NCBI RefSeq assembly: GCF_012912005.1
Contig: NZ_JABBEA010000011.1
Span: 146,581-210,580 of the forward strand
Source: Paenibacillus sp. SZ31
Lineage (GTDB): Bacteria > Bacillota > Bacilli > Paenibacillales > Paenibacillaceae
DNA: 64,000 nucleotides
Direction: 5' to 3'
Both the position numbers and the translations under genes were made by a program. Numbering within the stretch: position 1 is the stretch's first letter; every line of letters begins with the position of its first letter. Below, in pieces: positions 24,911 through 33,900 of the stretch. The notes under the pieces were generated by a model. It was not told where the DNA came from. It did not search any database and worked only from the letters and a program-made list of their open reading frames with translations.

Positions 24911-25864
24911 ATGAAATATTATCTGTCCGTTCTCGCAGGAGCGATGAGCTATGGCATATTATCCACGATTGTGGTTCTGGCGTACGGCGAAGGGTACAAA
25001 CTTGGAGAAGTTGTGGGAACACAGCTGATTACGGGTTTTCTCCTATCCTGGATGCTGGCGCTTTACACACGGTTTAGAACCAAACGCAAGTCACAGGCAA
25101 ACGGCAAATCATCAGGAGCCGTGGCACAGGTATTCAAACGGTTGACGTGGAAACAACGTCTGTTATTGATGGCTGCCGGAACACCAACAGTAATCACAGG
25201 TCTCGTGTATTATCAGTCTTTACGTTATATCCCGGCTTCACTTGCCATAATCCTGTTGTTCCAGTTCACATGGATTAGCGTATTGATTCAGGCGATTAGC
25301 AAACGTCAACGTCCAGATAAAGTCACGTTCCTGACGTTGATCATTCTGTTCGGCGGAACTTTGCTGGCAGCCGGTTTCCTGGAACAGGGACTGGGTGAGT
25401 TCAACGGTCTAGGTATTGCTCTTGGACTAATGGCAGCCGTTAGTTATTCCCTGTTTGTATTGTTCAGCGGCAAAGCAGTTCCTTCGGCACATCCGGCCTT
25501 CCGCAGTGCGTGGATGGTTACAGGCGGATTGATCCTGCTGTGCATTTTGTTCCCACCGACATTCCTCTTTAACGGATTGATCTGGAGCCAGTTGCTTGTA
25601 TTTGGATTGCTGCTTGGATTCTTCGGGGCTTTCATTCCGCCAGTATTGTTCGCTATCGGCGTTCCACATATTGGTGGTGACATGGCCGGAATCCTGGGTG
25701 CAGTGGAGCTTCCAATTGCAGTACTGCTATCCTCTATCGTGCTCCATGAGCATGTCAGCGGATTGCAATGGTTCGGGGTTATCATTGTGCTCATTGGTGT
25801 AGCCCTGCCAGAGTTGTACAAATTACGCATGAGACGAAGTCGAAGTACCCCGATCTATTCCTGA
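24911..25864 (+). CDS. EamA/DMT-family transporter under riboswitch control
   Basis: A 317-residue integral membrane protein with about ten hydrophobic segments and two EamA repeats, typical of the drug/metabolite transporter superfamily (metabolite export). Visible marks are the N-terminal GAMSYGILSTIVVLAYGEGY, a cytoplasmic basic loop around residues 60-95, and the second-repeat HIGGDMAGILGAVELPIAV followed by HEHVSGLQWFGV. The start is ATG 24911, which has AGGAGG 11 bases upstream. The 5-prime UTR carries a purine-riboswitch-like ON switch, so the exported compound is probably the ligand or a relative, as with PbuE and adenine in B. subtilis. PbuE itself is of a different transporter family. 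Confidence 0.88.
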   Translation: MKYYLSVLAGAMSYGILSTIVVLAYGEGYKLGEVVGTQLITGFLLSWMLALYTRFRTKRKSQANGKSSGAVAQVFKRLTWKQRLLLMAAGTPTVITGLVYYQSLRYIPASLAIILLFQFTWISVLIQAISKRQRPDKVTFLTLIILFGGTLLAAGFLEQGLGEFNGLGIALGLMAAVSYSLFVLFSGKAVPSAHPAFRSAWMVTGGLILLCILFPPTFLFNGLIWSQLLVFGLLLGFFGAFIPPVLFAIGVPHIGGDMAGILGAVELPIAVLLSSIVLHEHVSGLQWFGVIIVLIGVALPELYKLRMRRSRSTPIYS

Positions 25865-25913
25865 GTTATACGAAAAGGGATATGGCGAAACATGAACGGG
25901 AATAACCGTAGTA

Positions 25914-25938
25914 AAGCCTGAGAAATCAGGCTTTTTTT
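25914..25938 (+). terminator. Terminator after EamA gene
   Basis: AAGCCTGA-GAAA-TCAGGCTT followed by T. The stem is 8 bp. Confidence 0.9.
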
Positions 25939-25949
25939 ATTTAAATTTT

Positions 25950-26181
25950 CTATATAAATTGAACTAAACATTTACACGAAACGGAGAGGACAGAAATAAC
26001 CTGAAGAAGCGAAGCTAAAAGCTTTCTGAAAGAAAGCTGCATCGGAAGCATATACTGTGCCTTTATTCTCGGATTTTACCCTTTGAAAAGGAAATCAAAA
26101 AATCTGGGGATAACAGCGATCGAAAGGTTGTTCTGTCATCGGAGTGTCCAGTGTAAATATTCTTTAGTTCCACTTATATAG
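25950..26181. repeat. Palindromic intergenic element, long copy (A)
   Basis: A 232-bp element. The left end CTATATAAATTGAACTAAA...ATTTACAC (25950-25977) is the imperfect inverse of the right end (26151-26181). Nested inside are ACGGAGAGGACAGAA on the left and TTCTGTCATCGGAG on the right, which partly pair. About 100 bases in the middle (roughly 25997-26096) are absent from copy B at 58687-58814; outside that segment the two are nearly identical. It has no coding potential. MITE-like mobile element or structured RNA are the two readings. The remaining gap up to 26296 holds the promoter of the next gene. Confidence 0.75.
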
Positions 26182-26213
26182 CTCACCACAATAGCCCAGA
26201 GGGGTCATTTTCA

Positions 26214-26242
26214 TTGTCATGCGAATCAGGTATGCTTAAAGA
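26214..26242 (+). promoter_or_regulatory. Probable promoter of the cupredoxin gene
   Basis: TTGTCA (26214-26219), a 17-base spacer and TAAAGA (26237-26242), 55 bases before the start codon. Confidence 0.4.
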
Positions 26243-26296
26243 ATACATCCGTCTGTGAATTGAATATTGATGGGACATCGAATGAGGAGTGTTTAT

Positions 26297-26722
26297 ATGA
26301 AAAGCTGGTTTGGAAAAACATGGCCTTGGTTGACGCTGGGTCTGACCGTTGTTGTACTGCTTGGATCATTTTTGGTTTATTTTATGGGCAAAGACCTATC
26401 CCCGGGATCGGGAAGTGCGGTAACTGCACAAGCTGAGACTCCGGAGGATTTGAAGGGATATGAAGTCATTGATGTGGACGTGAGCAACGATGGTTTTGGA
26501 CCAGACGTTATCGAGGTGAAAGCTGGTGTACCGACCAAAATCAACTTTATTCTGACCCGGTCCGTGACACATGTCAAATCGGTGGGATCACAAAAGCTTG
26601 GCATGGATCTATACATGCAAAAGGGGCCTAATTATTATACGGTCGACAAAGATCTGCCGAAGGGCGAATACGAGATTCACTGCGGTATGTACATGATATA
26701 CGCAACGATTAAGGTCGTATAA
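26297..26722 (+). CDS. Membrane-anchored cupredoxin-domain protein
   Basis: A 141-residue protein with one N-terminal membrane anchor (about residues 8-30, WPWLTLGLTVVVLLGSFLVY), a short Ser/Gly-rich spacer, and an extracytoplasmic cupredoxin-like beta-sandwich (about 52-141). The C-terminal EIHCGMYMIYATIKV has the Cys-x-x-x-Met arrangement of a copper site, and RSVTHVKS may provide the histidine ligand. Small blue-copper proteins of this kind carry electrons or bind copper at the cell surface; the partner is not apparent. Start is ATG 26297 with GAGGAG seven bases upstream; an in-frame ATG at 26267 lacks one. Single-gene unit. Confidence 0.82.
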   Translation: MKSWFGKTWPWLTLGLTVVVLLGSFLVYFMGKDLSPGSGSAVTAQAETPEDLKGYEVIDVDVSNDGFGPDVIEVKAGVPTKINFILTRSVTHVKSVGSQKLGMDLYMQKGPNYYTVDKDLPKGEYEIHCGMYMIYATIKVV

Positions 26723-26728
26723 GCAGAA

Positions 26729-26768
26729 GGAGCAAAGTTTCGGGTCACCGAGCTTTGCTCCTTTTTTT
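26729..26768 (+). terminator. Terminator after cupredoxin gene
   Basis: GGAGCAAAG pairs with CTTTGCTCC, with an inner TCGG/CCGA stem, then T7. Confidence 0.9.
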
Positions 26769-26818
26769 GGTGCGTGATATCATGGAAAAGTGGGTAAAAT
26801 CGATCAGGAGGTGGCGAA

Positions 26819-27841
26819 ATGAAAGCGCTATTTATTGGAGGGACAGGCACCATCAGTACGGCCATTACGGAGATGCTTGCACAGCAAGGCTGTGAGCTTT
26901 ATTTGATTAATCGCGGTAATCGGAACGATGAGTTGCCGGCAGAAGTCAACGTACTTCAAGCCGATATTAATGACGAGGCACGTGTAGCGGAACTGATTGC
27001 TGATCTGGAATTCGATGTTGTGGCAGACTTTATCGCCTTTGTACCGTCTCAATTGGAGAGAGATTACCGTTTGTTTAAGGATAAAACGAAGCAGTTTATT
27101 TTTATAAGTTCAGCATCGGCGTATCAGACTCCTTTGGCTGATTACCGGATCACGGAAGGGACGCCATTATCGAATCCATATTGGGAGTATTCTCGCAACA
27201 AGATTGCGTGTGAAGACTATCTGATGAAACAATACCGCGAGCAAGGCTTTCCGGTGACTATTGTGCGTCCGAGCCATACGTATGGGAACCAATCCGTACC
27301 TCTCGGAGTTCATGGTGCTCAAGGCAGTTGGCAGGTTCTCAAGCGCATAAGTGAAGGAAAACCCGTTATCATTCATGGAGATGGCACATCACTGTGGACC
27401 ATTACGCACAATACTGATTTTGCCAAAGGGTTTATCGGGCTTATGGGAAATATCCATGCCATTGGTGAATCAGTACATATCACCTCAGATGAATCCGTCA
27501 CGTGGAATCAGATTCATGAGATTATAGCCAGCGTGCTGGGCGTTAAGCTTCATGCGGTACATGTACCCTCCGAGTTCTTGGCAGCATGCAGTGACCAGGA
27601 TTTGCGCGGCGGGTTGCTAGGTGACAAAGCCAATACCGTTGTATTCGATAACAGTAAGCTGAAACGGCTTGTTCCGGAATTTGTAGCGACTACAAGAGCT
27701 GATCAGGGCATTCGAAGTACGATTGAGCACATTCTGGAGCATCCTGAATTACAGACCGAAGATCCGGAATTTGATGTGTGGTGTGACAAGGTCGTTGGCG
27801 CGTTGGACGAGGCGTTATTGAAGATCAGAGATGAGAAATGA
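26819..27841 (+). CDS. NAD-dependent epimerase/dehydratase (extended SDR)
   Basis: A 340-residue extended short-chain dehydrogenase. The Rossmann motif is at the N-terminus (IGGTGTISTAI, residues 6-16), the catalytic YSRNK (Y-x3-K) lies near residue 123, and the active-site serines sit just before it in FISSASAYQTP. The VRPSHTYG stretch is usual for nucleotide-sugar epimerases/reductases. The exact substrate cannot be read from sequence. GGAGGTGG precedes the ATG. Monocistronic between two terminators. Confidence 0.87.
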   Translation: MKALFIGGTGTISTAITEMLAQQGCELYLINRGNRNDELPAEVNVLQADINDEARVAELIADLEFDVVADFIAFVPSQLERDYRLFKDKTKQFIFISSASAYQTPLADYRITEGTPLSNPYWEYSRNKIACEDYLMKQYREQGFPVTIVRPSHTYGNQSVPLGVHGAQGSWQVLKRISEGKPVIIHGDGTSLWTITHNTDFAKGFIGLMGNIHAIGESVHITSDESVTWNQIHEIIASVLGVKLHAVHVPSEFLAACSDQDLRGGLLGDKANTVVFDNSKLKRLVPEFVATTRADQGIRSTIEHILEHPELQTEDPEFDVWCDKVVGALDEALLKIRDEK

Positions 27842-27917
27842 GAAGTAAGACGTTCATGATCAACTGTTTACATTCATGAGCTGAATCGTTATAATCAAGA
27901 AAAAATGACACTTGTTA

Positions 27918-27972
27918 GGGGAGGCACCCCAACTTAGGACATCGTTCCTTTGTTGGGGTGCCTCCCTTTTTT
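27918..27972 (+). terminator. Strong hairpin between SDR gene and giant surface-protein gene
   Basis: GGGAGGCACCCCAAC (27919-27933) pairs with GTTGGGGTGCCTCCC (27952-27966), with an inner AGGA/TCCT stem, followed by T6. It terminates the SDR transcript. It also ends only 26 bases before the TTG start of the next gene, so it could act as an attenuator if the promoter lies upstream of it. Confidence 0.88.
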
Positions 27973-27997
27973 GGTGTGCCAAAAAGGAGAGCAGACG

Positions 27998-30900
27998 TTG
28001 AAGAAATCAGGAAAACGAGTGAAGAAACAAGCGGAACAGTTAACCAAAGTGGTGCTGGCATTTGCATTATTGTCGCCTCAAGCCCTGTTACTTGAATGGG
28101 GTGTAGCCACGGTAATGGCTGAAACGGTTGAAACGATTGGGGTTGTAGCCGATACATCCAGCATGAAGGCTGTACAGTCCTCCAAAGTGAAAGTGGAGAT
28201 GAACAGTGACGGTAAATACAGAATTGTATTACTACCGAACACGAATGTATTTTACGGTGGCGATACAGGGAATGTATCTACGATTATCGACCACAATGGA
28301 TCACCCGTGAACTTCAAAACATTACCGCTTAATTATTACCGAATTAACAATAATGTGATTGAAATGTCCCGGCAAAAGGACAATGTCGAATATATTTTGC
28401 GAGTATCCATCGTCAACGCCACATCACAGGGCGGTTACATGAAAGTGGAACTGGAAGCCATCAATCGCAGCGGGTCGGCACTGAATTTGGGTGGAACATT
28501 TTATTGGGACACGATGGTGAATGGCAATGATGCTTCTCCGTTTGAAGTCATTGAGAATGGATGGCGCAATTATAGTGGTGGTGTTCAGGTCACGGCTTTT
28601 TATGCGAATACGTACAATGTTGTGAATGCAGATCGCATATATATGGGCCAGTACAGCAGTCCGGACAGCGCGCAACTTACAGGGGGTTCTTCACCTTCGA
28701 CATTCAGTCCAGGCCAGACCGTAACGGCGAGTGATACAGCTGCTCAATTCTGGTGGAATGCCAAGGCAACAGCGAATCAGGCTTCGCGCAAATTTTCGAC
28801 CATTGTGGGGATTGGCCCCAAAAATGTTCCGCCTTCATTTTCACTAACAGCACCCTCTTCGGGTCAAACCTATTACAAGGGCGAGCAACTTCAGATCTCC
28901 GGTACAACGCGAGATACGGATGTAGGTGACCTGTTGACCGTGAAATGGTCCATTGATGGTGGGTCAGAGAACATTCTGACACAGATGACTGCGACAGGTT
29001 CGAATCAGTCGTTCAACACCAATTACACCTTGCCTGACACCCTGCCAGATGGTACACACACGTTGCAAGTATGGGTCATGGATGACAAAGGTGGGGTGTC
29101 CTCAGCAGGAACCGTTAACTTTACGGTACGAAGTTTTGTTGTGCCGGGAACGCCGACATATACATTGGTTAACCCTAATAACTTGACAGTGAACTGGGAT
29201 AAGAAAGCCAATGATGCATCCGTTACGTATGAACTGAAGAATATGACGACGAATCAGATCGTGGATACAGGGATATCAAACAGTAGGCAGGTGACTGGGC
29301 TCACTCCGAATACCAATTATTCTTTTGCTGTACGTGCCAAAAATTCAAGTGCTTCCTTCACCGGATATTCCAGTCCATCCACCAAATATACATTGGCCAA
29401 TCCACCCGCTGCGGCGGCTGTGACACAATCAGGCAACTCCGTTACAGCGAGTTGGAATAATAATAGCAACCCTGCAGGCACCCAATACAAAACGGAAATA
29501 CGCAGTTCAGGCGGGCAGGTCCTTGCATCAGGAACAACAACCTCCACACGTACAGAGTTTGCCCTGACTGGACTCGCGGACGGAAAATATGAAGTATTTG
29601 TAGCGGCAATGAATGGTGAAGGGATACAGACCCCATTTATATCCGCTGGAGAGATGATTAAAGATACGACGGGTCCGACTGCTCCTTCCGTTACAGTCAC
29701 TCCATCCACATGGACAAAGGAAGATGTTCTCGTCACGGTTGAAGAAGGAAAGGATGCTTTGAGCGGAACTCAGAAGACTGAAGTTAAAGTCGGTCCGGCA
29801 GGAGAATGGCGTGAATACAGCGCTCCGTTTACCGTAAACAGTGAAGGCAACACAACTGTTATGGCACGCAGTATTGATGCGTTCGGTAATACGGGACAGG
29901 AAACAGCTGTGACAGCCAGGGTAGATCGGACGGCACCAACGCCACCTGTCATCTCGCTAAATCCGACAGAATGGACAAAAGCTGCGGTAATCGTGACATT
30001 GACAGAGGGTACGGACGAAGCGAGTGGCATTGGTCTGACACAGTATAAGCTTGGAAGCGAGGGAGAATGGATCGACTACAGGACCCCTTTTACACTGAAC
30101 AAAGAAGGGATAATCGAGATTTATGCACGAAGTGTTGATCGGGCGGCCAATGTCAGTGCTTCCACCTCGGCAACAGCCAGAATCGACAAGACTGGGCCTG
30201 AGCAACCAACGATTACGTTAAGTGTAGAACATTGGACGAATCAGGATGTAACTTTTGCAATAAGCAGTGGTGAAGATATAGGCAGCGGGCTTGCCAAGAG
30301 CCAATATCGACTTAACAAAGAAGGTCCCTGGATCGATTACACGGGCGAAGTGACGGTTACCGATGAGGGAGAAACGATCGTATATGCACGCTCACTTGAC
30401 CGTGTAGGCAATGTAAGCATACCCGCACAGGCTACGGTTCGAATCGATACGACTGCTCCAACCGAGCCGGTAATTCGTTTGAGTTCTTCAGGATGGAGTA
30501 AAGAACATGTGCAATTCACGATCGCTGGTAGTGTGGATGAACGAGCGATATCCTATGAATATAGCATGAATGATGCCCCGTATATGACAGGAAATACAGG
30601 TACAGTTAGTACAAACGGCGCTACCACCATTCGGGCGCGAGCAAAAGATGCCGTTGGTAATGTGAGCAAGGAAGTTAGTCGAATCGCCTATGTGGATCAG
30701 ATCGCTCCCACGATTACATTGGCACCGAACGGACATGCCTGGACGGACACGGACATATCCACTACCATTCAGTATGCTGACGCTCACTCAGGCATTCAGG
30801 AGCTGGAACGATTCTATCAGGTTACGAACAGTGCAGAATCACCGGATCACTGGCTTGAAGCCCGTTCTGACGAGCATAAATTATCCATTGAATCGGAAGG

Positions 30901-33900
30901 TATCTGGTACATCCATGCCAAAACCATGGACAGAGCTGGTAATACATATGAGACAACATCCTCAACTTATCAGATTCAACGTAAGCCCGAGCAACCGAGT
31001 GGTGTGAGAATGACGCAGATCGGAGAGACATCAGCTGAACTTACAGTGGACTTGCCGACCGGTGAAAGGTATACGGATGGATATCAGTATGAGATAACGA
31101 ATAAAACGACAGGACAGACATGGACACTGGATTATCCTAACCACAGTATAATTGATCACTCCTTAAGTGGTGGTCAGGTCTATGAATATGAAGTTAGAGT
31201 GAGAAACCATACCGGAGTAAGTGATGCAGCCACCGCTAATGTATTGACCACCCCGGCAGCTCCAGGAACGTTGCACGTTCGAAAAGTAGATTCCCAGCCC
31301 ACTTTGGCCGAAATTCAATTTGATTCAGTACGAGGAGCAGATGCTTACCGCATCATCGCGACTACTTCGGACGGTGCCACTGTATTTGATCAGACGGTAT
31401 CTGATCCTGGTAGCCTTCCCTATGTCAGCAACCTCGTTCCAGGAACCATTCATAGCATTTCGGTAACGGCAATGAATGAAAGCGGAGCAGGCGGTAGCAG
31501 TAGAACTGGATTTCTCACATTGCCGGCAGTGCCCGGTGAGTTTATGGCGGTTCAGATTCGGGAGCATGATATTTCATTAACGTGGGAGACCGTGACCTCT
31601 GCAACGTATTATGATCTTTCACGCGATGGAACAGCTATATATGAAGGAGAGCAGACGGAGTATCTGGACTCGGGTCTGGATAGCGGAACGGAGTACAGCT
31701 ATGCGTTAATTGCCGGAAATGAGACAGGACCAGGGCCGTTGGCAGGATTACCTTTGCTCAAGACGTTACCTGGGCAGGTGTCCGGCTTACAGGTATCAGA
31801 TGCTTCAACAGCGAGCCTTCGTCTGAATTGGGAAGCAGTACGAGGAGCTGATCGTTATGAGTTATGGTTGAATGGAGAGAAGTCGGGAACGGTTCCTGCC
31901 GGAACCCTAGAATGGGTCTTTGCGGGACTGAGTTCAGGAACATCATATCAACTGGATGTTCAAGCGGTGAACGGAAGTGGGCAAGGTGTGCGAAGTTCAG
32001 TATCAGGAACAACACGACCGGAGAGCCCGTCGGGACTTCACGTTGTTCAAGTAACTGAACAGGGAGGGATCTTGAGCTGGGAGCCTGTCGTTGGGGCAAC
32101 AAAATATCGGGTGGTCATCGATGGGCAGAGTCGTGAGATATCAGATACACAACTTGCAGTCAACCATCTGACAAGCAGTCGTGAATATACCTATGAAGTA
32201 CATGCAGGCAATGCTGCTGGGTACGGTGCATCAAACAGTAGTACAATTCTTACGCTACCCAGCAGGCCGGAAGGACTGAATGTCACATCGACTGGTGAAA
32301 CGAGTATGGGACTTGCATGGCAAGCTGTAGATACGGCAAATCTCTATATTGTGAAAATCAATGGAACAGAAGTGGGCAGAACATCAGAGCTTACCTACAC
32401 GGCTGAGGAATTGTTGCCAGGTACAGAGTACGCTTTGGAAGTTCAGGCTGTGAATGCTTCTGGATCAGGTGAAACAGCTCAGCTCATTCGATTGTCCAAA
32501 CCTGTGTCGCCTGCCGAAGTATTTGCTGATCCAGGAGTACATCGTGCAAAAGTTTCCTGGCCTGTCGTTGAAGGTGCTGTTGAATACGTGATTGAGCAGG
32601 ATGGCAAGGAGATCTATAGGGGAATGGAGAATGAAGCAACGATCACTGGTCTCCAGGATGGAACGTGGCATCACTATCAACTATGGGCTGTCAACAGACA
32701 GGGGACTCGTTCTGAAGCGACGGATGTATCTCTGCTGACTTTGCCTGAGAAACCCGATAAGGTAGCAATATATGATGTGGCAAAAAACAGCCTGGGTCTG
32801 GATTTCAGCAACACTGGTGTCCAAGGGGCAGATCATTACGTCATTGAACGGGATGGAAGAGAGATCGCTCAGATGGATTCAAGTGAAACCCAATTTGAAG
32901 ACAAGGATCTGTCTCCAGGAACGAAATATACTTATGCGATTCGGGCAGTCAATGGGAGTGGAACGAGTGCGCCGCTTACTTTCAGTGTAATGACTCAAAC
33001 GTTGCCACTGGTTGCAGATGATATCACGGTGAAAGTTGGAACACATACGTTGGATATGGCTTGGGATGCTGTAAAAGGAGCGGCTGCTTATGAAATTCAC
33101 AATCAGGTAACGGGAGAGGTACAGAGCGTATCTGACCCGTCTGTACATCTCAAAAGTATGCTGGATGGCACAGTGTATGAATTCGAACTCGTTGCCATTA
33201 ACGAAGATGGTCATCGGTCGGAGCCCATTCAAATTCAGGTTTTAACGAAACCCATCGCGCCTCAGACGGCAGGTATAGCCTACATCACAGATCAGTCGGC
33301 GGTAGTTGACCTGACGGGAAGCTCCACACGGGGAGCAGAGCAATTCATCATTATGAGGGATGGCGTGCAAGTCGCGAGGATTCCAGCAGATCAAGCTTCA
33401 TTTGAAGATCATGGACTGACACCTGGAGAGCATTACACATATACCATCAAAACATCCAATGCAGCGGGGGAGAGTGATTCCGGTTTTGAAGTTCAATTGC
33501 GGACATTGCCTGCGACCATTATTGAACCTATACATCCAAGCATGATTGGGGAAAAGGAAGGATTAATCTCTTGGCCAAAGGTACAAGGTGCGGAGGGATA
33601 TACGATACGTATCGGAGATCAGATCATCACCACGATTGAAGAAGGGGATATCACAGAGGTGAGATTAACCCATCTGGCGAGTGCGACCCGATATGATCAG
33701 GTGCAGGTTATTCCATACAATACGGCTGGTTCAGGCAGCCCAATGACTGTGACCGCTTTTTACACTCTACCTCATGTTGATTCACTGGAAATGAAGATAT
33801 ATCCGGAGACAGATCACGCTAAATTGGAATGGGACTTTCCTTATGTGAACGAAACATTCGTTGTAATGCTAGATGGTACTGAAGTATACCGCGGCAAACA

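Noticed and set aside
27950..27997. Upstream extension of the giant surface protein
   Set aside because: The TTG at 27950 lies inside a stable terminator-like hairpin; TTG 27998 has a good ribosome-binding site and leads straight into a signal peptide.
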